Shown: positions 1 to 6,903 of the stretch, one piece after another
How the letters are laid out: every line of letters begins with the position of its first letter
How positions within the stretch are numbered: the stretch's first letter is position 1
Assembly: GCA_013815395.1 (NCBI GenBank)
Contig: JACDGH010000120.1
Coordinates: forward strand, 1 to 7,790
Origin: Parachlamydiaceae bacterium
GTDB lineage: Bacteria > Chlamydiota > Chlamydiia > Chlamydiales > Parachlamydiaceae
Direction: 5' to 3'
Length of the DNA: 7,790 nt
The notes under the pieces: model-generated
Database searches by the model: none
Told to the model about the DNA's origin: nothing
The model's input: only the letters and a program-made list of their open reading frames with translations
Position numbers and translations under genes: made by a program

Positions 1-129
1 GGATTAATCATGCTTCAAAAGAAAATTAAAACTGAAAGTTCTTTTAATAGAAAAATTAAGAATAAATTAGGGATGTACAGTGAGCGTAGGTTATCTCAAT
101 TGGCAGAAAATACATTAATGGACACATAA
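1..129 (+). CDS. nuoB: NADH-quinone oxidoreductase subunit B, C-terminal fragment
   Basis: The reading frame is open from the first base of the window to a TAA at 127-129 and gives a 42-residue tail beginning GLIMLQKKIKTE. NuoB proteins typically end with a similar 'GL..LQ.KI' helix after the Pro-rich segment that follows their last cluster ligand, and the gene lies directly before nuoC, as in nearly all nuo operons. NuoB carries the terminal N2 [4Fe-4S] cluster that passes electrons to quinone, but its ligands lie upstream of the window and cannot be checked. The tail is Lys/Arg-rich and extends about 30 residues past the usual end. One base separates its stop from the nuoC ATG. The call rests mainly on position plus this short helix. 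Confidence 0.75.
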   Translation, partial: GLIMLQKKIKTESSFNRKIKNKLGMYSERRLSQLAENTLMDT

Positions 130-130
130 C

Positions 131-670
131 ATGGCAACAGCTGAAACTTTTGATCTTTTAAAAACACAATGGTCCCATGCGATCATTGATCATCAAATGT
201 TTTGCGGAGAGACAACTGTAGAAATTAAAATGGAAAATCTTAAAGAAGTGCTTCACTTTTTAAAGCAGTTGTCAGGTGGGGGCTATGAAGTTCTTATGGA
301 TTTAACGGGAGTGGATTACCTCCAGCCAGTCATTCAAACAAAAGTTGTGTATTTGCTGCATAATCCGATTAGTTTAGATCGCATTCGAATAACTGTGTTT
401 GTTCCTCGCAATGGCTCTATACCTTCCGTTGTCGACCTATGGAAGGGTGCTAATTGGTACGAACGAGAATTATATGATATGCTAGGCATTCAATTTGAAG
501 GTCATCCTGATTTAAAACGCATTCTGATGCCAGATGATTGGAAAGGGTATCCTTGGCGAAAAGATTATGCCCTTACAGAGGAACCAGTCGAATTCAAGCA
601 TGGAGTTGAGCCAAAGATTCCTTCAGAAATTATTCCTATTTCAAAAACTACAACGAGAAATTTTAAATAG
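131..670 (+). CDS. nuoC: NADH-quinone oxidoreductase subunit C (30 kDa subunit)
   Basis: This 179-residue protein is a hydrophilic subunit of the peripheral arm of complex I. It binds no cofactor and packs against NuoD at the base of the arm on the cytoplasmic side. The family signature lies at residues 109-147: WYERELYDMLGIQFEGHP, then LKRILMPDDW, then the PWRKDY box. Length and order are those of a stand-alone NuoC rather than the fused NuoCD of enterobacteria. The ATG at 131 follows the nuoB stop by one base, and no strong Shine-Dalgarno sequence precedes it, so translation is probably coupled to nuoB. The stop TAG (668-670) shares its G with the GTG start of nuoD. The last 25 residues are variable and Pro/Ile/Lys-rich, as is common in this family. 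I see nothing abnormal. Confidence 0.96.
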   Translation: MATAETFDLLKTQWSHAIIDHQMFCGETTVEIKMENLKEVLHFLKQLSGGGYEVLMDLTGVDYLQPVIQTKVVYLLHNPISLDRIRITVFVPRNGSIPSVVDLWKGANWYERELYDMLGIQFEGHPDLKRILMPDDWKGYPWRKDYALTEEPVEFKHGVEPKIPSEIIPISKTTTRNFK

Positions 671-1878
671 TGACTAAAATACAACTTAAAGATCTTACTA
701 AATATGGACTTGCGGGCGATGTGATGGAGCTTAATTTGGGTCCGCAGCATCCTTCCACGCATGGTGTGCTCAGGATAAAGTTGCGCTTGGACGGCGAAAT
801 TATCCTTTCGGCAGAACCTGTGATTGGCTATTTGCACACTGGTATAGAAAAAGAGTGTGAAACCCGCACCTATCATCAGGTGTTTACGCTTGTGGACAGG
901 CTAGATTATTTATCAGGTCCGGCAGAAGAACAAGCTTATGCTGGCGCAGTAGAAAGATTAATGGGCTTAGAAGTGCCTGAAAGAGCTCAAATTATTAGGT
1001 TGATTTTGCTTGAGCTTTCACGCATCTCTAGCCATCTTATATGGGTAGGGACAAGTGCGCTTGAGCTAAATATGTCCTCTGTATACATGTATTGCTTTGC
1101 CGAACGGGAAAAAATTCTGGATTTATTTGAAGAATTTTCCGGCGCTAGAATGTTTCCTTCGATTTGGCGCATTGGAGGTCTTGCGAAAGATCTTAACCCT
1201 GAATTTGAAGAAAATACTAAAAAATTCTTAAAAGGATTTCCGGCCACATGGAAAGATTTAAACAATTTGCTAACTGAAAATTATGTTTGGTGCGAGCGTC
1301 TGCAGGGAGTTGCGATTATTGACCATGAAATGTGTAAACAGTACATGTGCACCGGGCCGGTGTTGCGTGGGGCAGGAGTGCCTTATGATATACGCAAAGC
1401 ATACCCTTATTTGGGTTATGAAAATTATCAATTTGACATACCCACCTATCCTCAAGCAGATTCCTATGCGCGCTATTTAGTGCGGATGGAAGAAATGAAT
1501 CAGAGTATTTCTATCATTGAACAAGCGCTGGCTAAATTAAAGCCTGGTCCCGTCATTATTGCAAATCGCAAAGTAGCATTACCCCCACGTATCGACCTGA
1601 CGAGGAGCATGGAAGCTGTTATTCATCAATTCAAATTAGTTAGCGAAGGTATACGTCCATCCGCTGGAGAAATTTATAATTGCGTGGAATCTGCCAGGGG
1701 CGAATTAGGCATGTACCTTATCAGCGATGGAAACAATCGACCTTATCGATTGCGCGTGCGCTCTCCCTCATTCCCGCATGTGGGCGTATTGCAAGCAGTA
1801 TTGCCGGGTCATATTTTGTCGGATGTTATTGTTGCTATTGCAAGCGTAGACCCTATTTTAGGAGATGTTGATCGATAA
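670..1878 (+). CDS. nuoD: NADH-quinone oxidoreductase subunit D (49 kDa subunit)
   Basis: This 402-residue protein is the complex I subunit that, with NuoB, forms the quinone-reduction chamber. GPQHPSTHG is at residues 24-32. His31 and Tyr80 (in RLDYL) have the same 49-residue spacing as Thermus Nqo4 His38/Tyr87, which contact the quinone head group. AEREKILDLFEEFSGARMFPS fills the conserved 'REKILDL...SGARM' segment, with FPS where many proteobacteria have His residues. The protein ends in the family-typical GDVDR. Like other members, this hydrogenase-like fold lacks Ni-binding cysteines. The start is GTG at 670, in a TAGTG junction with nuoC. In-frame GTG 721 or ATG 724 would still keep the first motif, so the N-terminus is not fully certain. 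The TAA at 1876-1878 overlaps the nuoE ATG by one base. Confidence 0.97.
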   Translation: MTKIQLKDLTKYGLAGDVMELNLGPQHPSTHGVLRIKLRLDGEIILSAEPVIGYLHTGIEKECETRTYHQVFTLVDRLDYLSGPAEEQAYAGAVERLMGLEVPERAQIIRLILLELSRISSHLIWVGTSALELNMSSVYMYCFAEREKILDLFEEFSGARMFPSIWRIGGLAKDLNPEFEENTKKFLKGFPATWKDLNNLLTENYVWCERLQGVAIIDHEMCKQYMCTGPVLRGAGVPYDIRKAYPYLGYENYQFDIPTYPQADSYARYLVRMEEMNQSISIIEQALAKLKPGPVIIANRKVALPPRIDLTRSMEAVIHQFKLVSEGIRPSAGEIYNCVESARGELGMYLISDGNNRPYRLRVRSPSFPHVGVLQAVLPGHILSDVIVAIASVDPILGDVDR

Positions 1879-2393
1879 TGTTAAAAGAACAAACAAAACG
1901 GTTAATTTTAGATCTGCAAAAAAAATATCCTGAAAGACGTTCAGCATTACTCCCTGCGCTCCATTTAGCTCAGGCAGAAAAAGGGTATTTGCCGCGAGAG
2001 ACGCAAGATGAGGTCGCCGCACTATTTGAGATTGATCCTAATGAAGTTTATTCTGTGGTGACTTTCTACGATATGTTTTTTGAAAAACCTACTGGTAAAC
2101 ATGTGATCCATATTTGTAAAAATGTGTCATGCATGCTCCGTGGAGGGGATGAATTATTGATGAGCCTGTGTCATCATCTACAAGTAGAGCCTCGCATGCT
2201 CACTGCTGATGGGGAATTTATGGTCATTCCTTCAGAATGCCTTGGAGCCTGTGATCGTGCCCCAATGATGTTGGTCGATGACAAAGTTATTGGTCCGGTA
2301 AAAGAGAGTGATCTGGCTGGAATTTTAAAGGACGCTCAAAATGGACCAGGACACCCTTGTCCGGCTAGCCATTTGGAGGTTGATTATGCCTGA
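1878..2393 (+). CDS. nuoE: NADH-quinone oxidoreductase subunit E (24 kDa, 2Fe-2S)
   Basis: This 171-residue thioredoxin-like [2Fe-2S] subunit of the NADH dehydrogenase module carries cluster N1a next to the FMN of NuoF. An N-terminal helical bundle includes LLPALHLAQAEKGYLP (about residues 24-39) and VYSVVTFYDMF (57-67), both typical of the family. The four cluster ligands are Cys80 and Cys85 (C-x4-C in HICKNVSC) and Cys121 and Cys125 (C-x3-C in ECLGACDRAP). The ATG at 1878 overlaps the nuoD stop by one base. A GGAG at 1861-1864 lies 13 bases upstream, which is rather far, so coupled re-initiation is likely. The last 20 or so residues (GPGHPCPASHLEVDYA) are a lineage-specific tail, and their DNA also contains the ribosome binding site and start of nuoF. 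Length is near the family norm. Confidence 0.96.
   Translation: MLKEQTKRLILDLQKKYPERRSALLPALHLAQAEKGYLPRETQDEVAALFEIDPNEVYSVVTFYDMFFEKPTGKHVIHICKNVSCMLRGGDELLMSLCHHLQVEPRMLTADGEFMVIPSECLGACDRAPMMLVDDKVIGPVKESDLAGILKDAQNGPGHPCPASHLEVDYA
2375..2379 (+). promoter_or_regulatory. Ribosome binding site that fixes the nuoF start
   Basis: GGAGG lies six bases upstream of the ATG at 2386, inside the end of nuoE. It is the best Shine-Dalgarno match among the nuo genes seen here. It decides against the longer in-frame start at 2341, which would add 15 residues (MDQDTLVRLAIWRLI) with no family counterpart and no comparable ribosome binding site. Confidence 0.8.
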
Positions 2394-3684
2394 AATGCGT
2401 GTGCTCCTGGCTCATATTGATGAGCCTGGTCAAGATGGCATTGCTACATATGAACGCAACGGAGGCTATAAAGCCATACGTAAGGCTTTTTCTAGTATTT
2501 CACCCGACAATCTTTCGGAAATGGTGAAACAATCCGAATTACGAGGTAGGGGCGGCGCCGGCTTCGTCACGGGAATGAAATGGGGATTTATCCCAAAAAA
2601 TCAAGCTGTACCCAAATATTTAGTGTGTAATTGCGATGAAAGCGAGCCCGGAACCTTTAAAGATCGCTTGCTTGTAGAAAAAGATCCCCATCAATTAATA
2701 GAAGGTATCATCTTGGCAAGTTATGCAATTGGTGCCAATCATGCTTTTATTTATTGCCGTGGAGAATATTTTGAGCCTTTAGTTAAGCTAAGAGCGGCGG
2801 TTAAAGAGGCTAAGCAGTTAGGATATCTGGGCAATAATATTTTAGGATCGGAATTTAATTTAGATATTATCGTGCATCCAGGAGCCGGGGCTTATATTGC
2901 GGGAGAGGAAACAGCTTTACTAAATTCTCTGGAAGGTTTTCGGGCCACGCCGCGTTTAAAGCCCCCATTTCCAGCTATTGCCGGCCTCTATAGAAAACCC
3001 ACAATCGTAAATAATGTCGAAACTCTATGCAATGTCGTTCACATTGTAAATAACGGGGTTGAATGGTTCAAAGCTATCGGTAAACCTAAAAATACTGGTA
3101 CAAAAATATTTCAGATCAGTGGTCACGTCCAAAGGCCCGGTTGCTTTGAATTCCCCCTAGGAGTTTCTTTAAGAGAAGTTATTGATATAGCGGGTGGTTT
3201 ATTGCCTGGCAGAAAGTTTAAGGCTTGCTATCCTGGAGGTTCATCTTGTGCTTTATTAACCGAGGGTGACATTGATATTTCCATGGATTTTGAGAGTCTC
3301 AGTAAAAGGGGAACGGCATTAGGGACAGCTTCGATAATCGTCATGGATGACTCAGCTGATATGGTTAAAGTAGCCCATCGTCTCATGCAGTTTTATCAAA
3401 ATGAATCATGCGGTAAATGTACCCCTTGCCGCGAAGGGACGCGCTGGGTGGTTCAAATCCTTTCACGCATAGAACAGGGGAAAGGCACATTTGAAGATTT
3501 AAAAGTCATTGTAAATGTCTGTGATCAGATGGCAGCTACTTCTTTTTGTCCATTGGCCGTGGGTGCAGCGCCTCCGATAGTCAGCGCTATCAAAGAATTT
3601 AAGGGTGAATTTGAAGCGTATATTAGAAAAAATCCAGGCGCTAATAGTTTGCCAAAAATGCCAGTTTCTTATCCTTATTTATAA
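2386..3684 (+). CDS. nuoF: NADH-quinone oxidoreductase subunit F (51 kDa, NADH/FMN/4Fe-4S)
   Basis: This 432-residue subunit oxidises NADH. It binds NADH and FMN and passes electrons to cluster N3. The Gly-rich nucleotide motif RGRGGAGFVTGMKW is at residues 53-66, with Val in the usual Pro position. The flavin-site segment CNCDESEPGTFKDR is at 81-94, and GAGAYIAGEETALLNSLEG at 166-184. An SLBB-type domain follows at about 240-320. The N3 ligands are Cys342, Cys345 and Cys348 (SCGKCTPCREGTRW) with Cys388 in SFCPLA. The start at 2386 is chosen for its GGAGG site; an ATG three codons later (2395) is also possible. The gene overlaps nuoE by eight bases, which suggests coupled synthesis of the two NADH-module partners. 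Length matches the roughly 430-445 residues usual for the family. Confidence 0.97.
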   Translation: MPEMRVLLAHIDEPGQDGIATYERNGGYKAIRKAFSSISPDNLSEMVKQSELRGRGGAGFVTGMKWGFIPKNQAVPKYLVCNCDESEPGTFKDRLLVEKDPHQLIEGIILASYAIGANHAFIYCRGEYFEPLVKLRAAVKEAKQLGYLGNNILGSEFNLDIIVHPGAGAYIAGEETALLNSLEGFRATPRLKPPFPAIAGLYRKPTIVNNVETLCNVVHIVNNGVEWFKAIGKPKNTGTKIFQISGHVQRPGCFEFPLGVSLREVIDIAGGLLPGRKFKACYPGGSSCALLTEGDIDISMDFESLSKRGTALGTASIIVMDDSADMVKVAHRLMQFYQNESCGKCTPCREGTRWVVQILSRIEQGKGTFEDLKVIVNVCDQMAATSFCPLAVGAAPPIVSAIKEFKGEFEAYIRKNPGANSLPKMPVSYPYL

Positions 3685-3697
3685 AACGAAGTAAATT

Positions 3698-6022
3698 ATG
3701 AATATGCAATCTACAGAACAAAAAATAATGGTCAATTTTACTATCGATGACCATCCTGTGACAGCCCCTAAAGGAACGCTTGTTTACGCCGCCGCCAAAG
3801 CTCTAGAAATTGATATTCCCATCTTTTGCTATCAAGATAGAATGCCTCCGTTTGGTGCTTGCCGGGTGTGTCTCGTAGAAGTAGAAAAAATGGCCAAGCC
3901 GCAAACTTCATGCACCTTAGAAGCAACTGAAGGCATGGTGGTAAGAACACAAAGTAAGCTTGCACAAGAGGGTAGAAAAAGTATATTAGAATTTTTATTG
4001 ATTAATCACCCCTTAGATTGCCCGATTTGTGATCGCGGGGGGGAATGTCCCTTGCAAGATCAAGTGGTGGAATTTGGCCCTGCAGAGAGTCGCTTTTACG
4101 AAGAGAAAAGGCATTTTATCAAAGCCTTACCATTAGGTCCTGTGCTAATGTTAGATCGCGAGCGATGCATTGCATGTGCACGTTGTGTGCGTTTTGGGGA
4201 TATAGTTGCTGGCGATCATGCTTTAGAGTTTATCGATAGGGGATTCAAGACAGAGGTGGGCACTCCTGATGGGGGGCCGGCCGATTCGAAGTTCATCGGA
4301 AATACGATCATGATTTGTCCGGTGGGTGCATTGACTAGTCAAGTGTATCGCTTTCAGGCGCGCCCTTGGGACAATGAACCTACTGCAAGTACCTGTACTT
4401 TATGTCCGGTGGGATGCAGCTTTATACTTGATTCTCGCGACGGTGAAATCGTGCGCACACGTTCGCAGGAAAATCGAGAATTGAATGATATCTGGCTATG
4501 CGACAAAGGATGGTTTGGTTATGAATTTAATGATAGCCAAGAGCGTTTAACCACCCCCTTAATCCGCCGCGATGGCGCTCTTGTTCCTGCAAGTTGGGAA
4601 GAAGCACTTTCATTGGTTGCGGCCAAGATGAAAGCGGCAAAGGCCGCAGGAAAGCTGGCTGGATTTGGGGGAAATCCCTTGACCGTTGAAGAAAATTACC
4701 TCTTTCAGAAACTCATGCGCGAGGGCGCCGGGGTCAATCATCTCGACCACCGCATAGGCATGCCTATAAATTCCAAAGAAGATGAAGGCATATCGGCAGG
4801 TATGGAAATTTCAATAGGGGCGTGTGAAGAATTGTCTTATGCCTTTCTATTGGGCATAGATCTTACTGAAGAATTTCCTGTGATCTGGCTGCGACTGAAA
4901 CAAGCCATTAATCGGGGTGCAAAAGTAGTATTTTTAGGCCATTTTTCTCCTGAAATTGGCAATTTGCTAGCAAAATCTTTGGCACACGCTCCTGGTAAAG
5001 AACTAGAAGTGATCAATGCACATCTTCAGGATTTGCCTAGTTTGTCAATGAATGGACAAAAAGGCGCCATATTTATCGGAAGTCAATATCTTAATACCCC
5101 CGATCGGGCTGCAATTCTCTCTGAATTGACCAAATTACAACAATCCACACCGAATTTGTCTCTTAACATTTTAGAAGGTCGTGGAAATAGTATGGGAGCA
5201 TGCTTGGCTGGAATGCGTCCCGACGGCGGTCCATTAAACGAGCCCCTCACGCATCCTGGCCTGAATGCTCTGGAAGTACTAGAACAAGCGGCCTCTGGTG
5301 GTTGGGATTACCTGCATGTAGCCGGGGCAGATCCTGCTAAAAAATTCCCATCCCATCTATGGCAGCAATTTAGAGCTAAGCTTGACTTTCTTGTCGTGCA
5401 AGATCTCTTCTTAACTGATACGGCAAAAGATGCGGATGTTGTTTTACCAACGTTATCATTCGTAGAAAAGGATGGGCATTTTATTAATATTGAAGGTCGT
5501 GTTCAAAAAATTCGGCCGGGAAAAGTGATCCCAGAATCACTTTACAGTGATGCTGATATTTTTAAGAAACTGGCCTATAAATTAAATATGATACTTCCGA
5601 TGGATAAAGCCTTTATGGCGAAATTGAAAATGGATTTTATTCCATTTGAGCGTTCAAAAGCGATCAATTCAAAACCTTCACAAGCTTATCAGGCTGGCAT
5701 AAAAGCTTCATTTGCCTCGGCATTGTTTGACCATGGCAATCGCATGCAGCATAATGCTCATTTAGTCCAATTGGCCAAAGAACCTCGGGCACGTATACAT
5801 CCCGCTCTTGCGAAGCAATATTATTTAGATGATCACGAAGAAGTTATTGTAAGAGCAAATCACAATGAGATTAGAGCAAAAATAAAATTGGATCCTAGCG
5901 TTGCAGAAAATACAGTCATCCTGCCATTAGGTTTTCCGGAATTAGCCGTGCAAGAGTTAGGGAAAGTCCTTTATAACGGACTTCCAATAGAGCTGAGGAA
6001 AAAAAACATTATATCCCCTTAG
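3698..6022 (+). CDS. nuoG: NADH-quinone oxidoreductase subunit G (75 kDa Fe-S subunit)
   Basis: This 774-residue Fe-S subunit carries electrons from the NADH module towards the quinone module. An N-terminal ferredoxin-like domain has N1b ligands Cys44, Cys55, Cys58 and Cys72. A His-Cys motif supplies N5 (His104, Cys108, Cys111, Cys117). N4 uses Cys157, Cys160, Cys163 and Cys207. A fourth set, Cys233, Cys236, Cys240 and Cys268, matches the ligands of the extra N7 cluster known in Thermus and E. coli and absent from mitochondrial and many alphaproteobacterial homologues. The rest is the molybdopterin-oxidoreductase-like domain, without cofactor in this family, with a dinucleotide-binding-like C-terminus (about 692-760). 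Size is close to Thermus Nqo3 rather than the longer E. coli protein. The start is ambiguous: ATG 3698 has only a weak GAAG upstream; ATG 3704 and ATG 3728 (giving MVNFTIDD, nearer the family N-terminus) are alternatives. It lies 13 bases after nuoF. nuoH does not follow. Confidence 0.97.
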   Translation: MNMQSTEQKIMVNFTIDDHPVTAPKGTLVYAAAKALEIDIPIFCYQDRMPPFGACRVCLVEVEKMAKPQTSCTLEATEGMVVRTQSKLAQEGRKSILEFLLINHPLDCPICDRGGECPLQDQVVEFGPAESRFYEEKRHFIKALPLGPVLMLDRERCIACARCVRFGDIVAGDHALEFIDRGFKTEVGTPDGGPADSKFIGNTIMICPVGALTSQVYRFQARPWDNEPTASTCTLCPVGCSFILDSRDGEIVRTRSQENRELNDIWLCDKGWFGYEFNDSQERLTTPLIRRDGALVPASWEEALSLVAAKMKAAKAAGKLAGFGGNPLTVEENYLFQKLMREGAGVNHLDHRIGMPINSKEDEGISAGMEISIGACEELSYAFLLGIDLTEEFPVIWLRLKQAINRGAKVVFLGHFSPEIGNLLAKSLAHAPGKELEVINAHLQDLPSLSMNGQKGAIFIGSQYLNTPDRAAILSELTKLQQSTPNLSLNILEGRGNSMGACLAGMRPDGGPLNEPLTHPGLNALEVLEQAASGGWDYLHVAGADPAKKFPSHLWQQFRAKLDFLVVQDLFLTDTAKDADVVLPTLSFVEKDGHFINIEGRVQKIRPGKVIPESLYSDADIFKKLAYKLNMILPMDKAFMAKLKMDFIPFERSKAINSKPSQAYQAGIKASFASALFDHGNRMQHNAHLVQLAKEPRARIHPALAKQYYLDDHEEVIVRANHNEIRAKIKLDPSVAENTVILPLGFPELAVQELGKVLYNGLPIELRKKNIISP

Positions 6023-6055
6023 CCAAAATCCAAGTAGCTATAAAAATATTTAATT

Positions 6056-6093
6056 AAAAAAGCCTTTTTAAGCATTTGCGAAGCCCTGAAGTG
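6056..6093 (+). repeat. Degenerate dispersed repeat, copy a
   Basis: The stretch starts AAAAAAGCC, runs through TTTTTAAGCATTTGCGAAG and continues CCCTGAAGTGC. A related stretch at 7268-7307 shares AAAAAA, GCCTT, a TTGCGAA core and CCCTG in the same order with small gaps. The first 24 bases also resemble the A-run/GGCT/TAAGCG part of the repeat at 7598. Similarity was judged by eye and is partial. Confidence 0.45.
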
Positions 6094-6120
6094 CTCAGAT
6101 TTTCCGAGCCCTTTAATTCA

Positions 6121-6151
6121 GCCATATCATTTTAAGCTAAAAAGCGAGTTG
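6121..6151 (+). repeat. 31-bp direct repeat, copy 1
   Basis: This 31-base stretch begins GCCATATCATT and ends AAAAAGCGAGTTG. It recurs at 6820-6850 in the same orientation with a single T/C difference, so 30 of 31 bases match. Flanking bases upstream (AATTC before the repeat) are also partly shared. The copies are 699 bases apart and flank the reverse-strand hypothetical gene. Neither is coding. The family is not one I recognise. Confidence 0.9.
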
Positions 6152-6252
6152 CAATAGAGAGTATTAGCTCTTAAACTCAATGAGGCCGCACTCACCATGC
6201 ATGATTTCTTAAGAGTCAGCATAAAATGCAGCAAGATTTTAATGAATAAAAA

Positions 6253-6558
6253 TTATTTTCCTTTTGGCATCAGATCAGGATTTTCCATAAAAAGCGATAT
6301 TTTTGCTGCAGCTTTAGCTGGTGTCTCCGTTAGTTTAGAGGTATACGTATGCTCTGTGCTATGAATCTCATATTTTTTAACTTTATGCATAGGTAATACA
6401 CTGGCATTGTATGTAGGATCTAAAGTTTTTAAAAATTTTGTAGCATCACGGCATGGCATCATATATATTTCTGACAAAGGCACACTGAATGCATCAAGCG
6501 TCGCTGAAAGTAATTCAAAAGTACATCGACAGTCACTAGGTTCGAAGTTGAAACTCAT
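6253..6558 (-). CDS. Hypothetical protein, 101 aa
   Basis: The gene runs on the reverse strand from ATG at 6558-6556 to TAA at 6255-6253. I do not recognise the family. The protein begins MSFNFEPSDCRCTF and ends ENPDLMPKGK. It has three cysteines (10, 12, 36), no signal peptide and no membrane segment. A short Ala/Lys-rich stretch likely to be helical (AKAAAKISLF) lies at 81-90. Support for its being real comes from AGAAGG six bases before the ATG and a fair sigma70-like promoter just upstream. It stands alone, opposite to the nuo operon, between two copies of the 31-bp repeat, so it may be accessory cargo, a fragment of a larger gene or an orphan. An overlapping + strand open frame (6407-6628) lacks such signals and is taken as its shadow. 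Confidence 0.6.
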   Translation of the reverse strand: MSFNFEPSDCRCTFELLSATLDAFSVPLSEIYMMPCRDATKFLKTLDPTYNASVLPMHKVKKYEIHSTEHTYTSKLTETPAKAAAKISLFMENPDLMPKGK

Positions 6559-6564
6559 TTTATA

Positions 6565-6570
6565 CCTTCT
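6565..6570 (-). promoter_or_regulatory. Ribosome binding site of the reverse-strand hypothetical gene
   Basis: Read on the reverse strand, AGAAGG precedes the ATG at 6558 by six bases. Spacing and sequence suit a Shine-Dalgarno element, and it is the main argument that this small open frame is translated. Confidence 0.6.
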
Positions 6571-6587
6571 TTATTGGTTTATGGAGT

Positions 6588-6617
6588 ATTTTAAGTGTAG
6601 GAAGATCGATTTCTCAA
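6588..6617 (-). promoter_or_regulatory. Candidate sigma70-type promoter for the hypothetical gene
   Basis: On the reverse strand, TTGAGA (6617-6612) and TAAAAT (6593-6588) are 18 bases apart. Each differs from the TTGACA/TATAAT consensus at one position. Transcription would begin near 6580, giving a leader of about 20 bases that contains the AGAAGG site. The area is AT-rich, so chance matches are likely and this remains a candidate. Confidence 0.4.
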
Positions 6618-6819
6618 TATACTATTAAGCAACCTAACCAATTTCTATTTTTAAGAAAAGCAAAATAAAAAAAAATAATGTCTGCAAAGAATTGGATTGG
6701 GAGGATCCTCTGCGCATAAAACCTCACCCATAATGTCATGAAATGGGATGACTCTTTTTAAAATTTTTTATTAGTTTAAAACTATCATTTATTAATCTTC
6801 ATTGCCCCTCCTAAATTCC

Positions 6820-6850
6820 GCCATATCATTCTAAGCTAAAAAGCGAGTTG
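6820..6850 (+). repeat. 31-bp direct repeat, copy 2
   Basis: This is the partner of 6121-6151, with 30 of 31 bases identical in the same orientation. It ends 53 bases before the left arm of the foldback element. The first copy is likewise followed, at a different distance (30 bases), by a GCCGCACT-containing stretch like the element's terminus. The two copies may therefore be remnants of one larger repeat unit. Confidence 0.9.
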
Positions 6851-6868
6851 TAGCATAGGCCAACATCT

Positions 6869-6898
6869 ATTTGAAAATTTCTATTTCAAATATTTTTT
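6869..6898 (+). other. A/T-rich hairpin followed by a T-run
   Basis: ATTTGAAA (6869-6876) and TTTCAAAT (6884-6891) are perfect inverted 8-mers around a 7-base loop, followed by ATTTTTT. The shape is that of a weak Rho-independent terminator on the + strand, but the stem has only one G-C pair. A similar TGAAAAT.TTTATTTCAAAT stretch lies at about 7059-7078 inside the foldback element, so it may simply be another repeat. Confidence 0.3.
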
Positions 6899-6903
6899 GG
6901 AGA

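Larger units (their letters stand above)
6023..6252. other. Non-coding gap after nuoG with repeats, no clear terminator
   Basis: No plausible gene is seen. The stretch begins AT-rich, then carries a degenerate repeat at about 6056-6093, a near-perfect copy of a 31-bp repeat at 6121-6151, and a short GAGGCCGCACT at 6182-6192 resembling the terminus of the foldback element near 6910. An A-run/GCC/T-run at 6056-6069 looks terminator-like, but its stem would be five A-U pairs around three bases, too weak to call. The end of the nuo transcript is therefore not defined by sequence. Confidence 0.6.
6594..6903. other. AT-rich non-coding spacer with repeat copy
   Basis: No gene is supported here. The stretch holds the -35 side of the candidate reverse promoter, a long A-run (about 6661-6677), a 10-bp palindrome GAGGATCCTC at 6701-6710, the second 31-bp repeat at 6820-6850 and an A/T hairpin at 6869-6891. 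It ends where the foldback element begins. Confidence 0.55.

Noticed and set aside
565..1455. Reverse-strand open frames inside nuoC and nuoD
   Set aside because: They lie entirely opposite strongly conserved complex I genes and encode nothing recognisable; they are shadows.
6056..6069. Possible Rho-independent terminator of the nuo transcript
   Set aside because: The stem would be only A-U pairs around GCC, without G-C pairs, and the T-run belongs to the stem itself. The same blocks recur elsewhere as part of a repeat.
6530..6550. GGTTCGAAG resembling a tRNA T-loop
   Set aside because: No cloverleaf, acceptor stem or anticodon arm can be drawn around it, and it lies within the reverse-strand coding frame (Asn-Phe-Glu-Pro).
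6407..6628. A 73-codon + strand open frame opposite the hypothetical gene
   Set aside because: It has no Shine-Dalgarno sequence. The reverse frame over the same DNA has both a ribosome binding site and a promoter candidate, so this is taken as its shadow.
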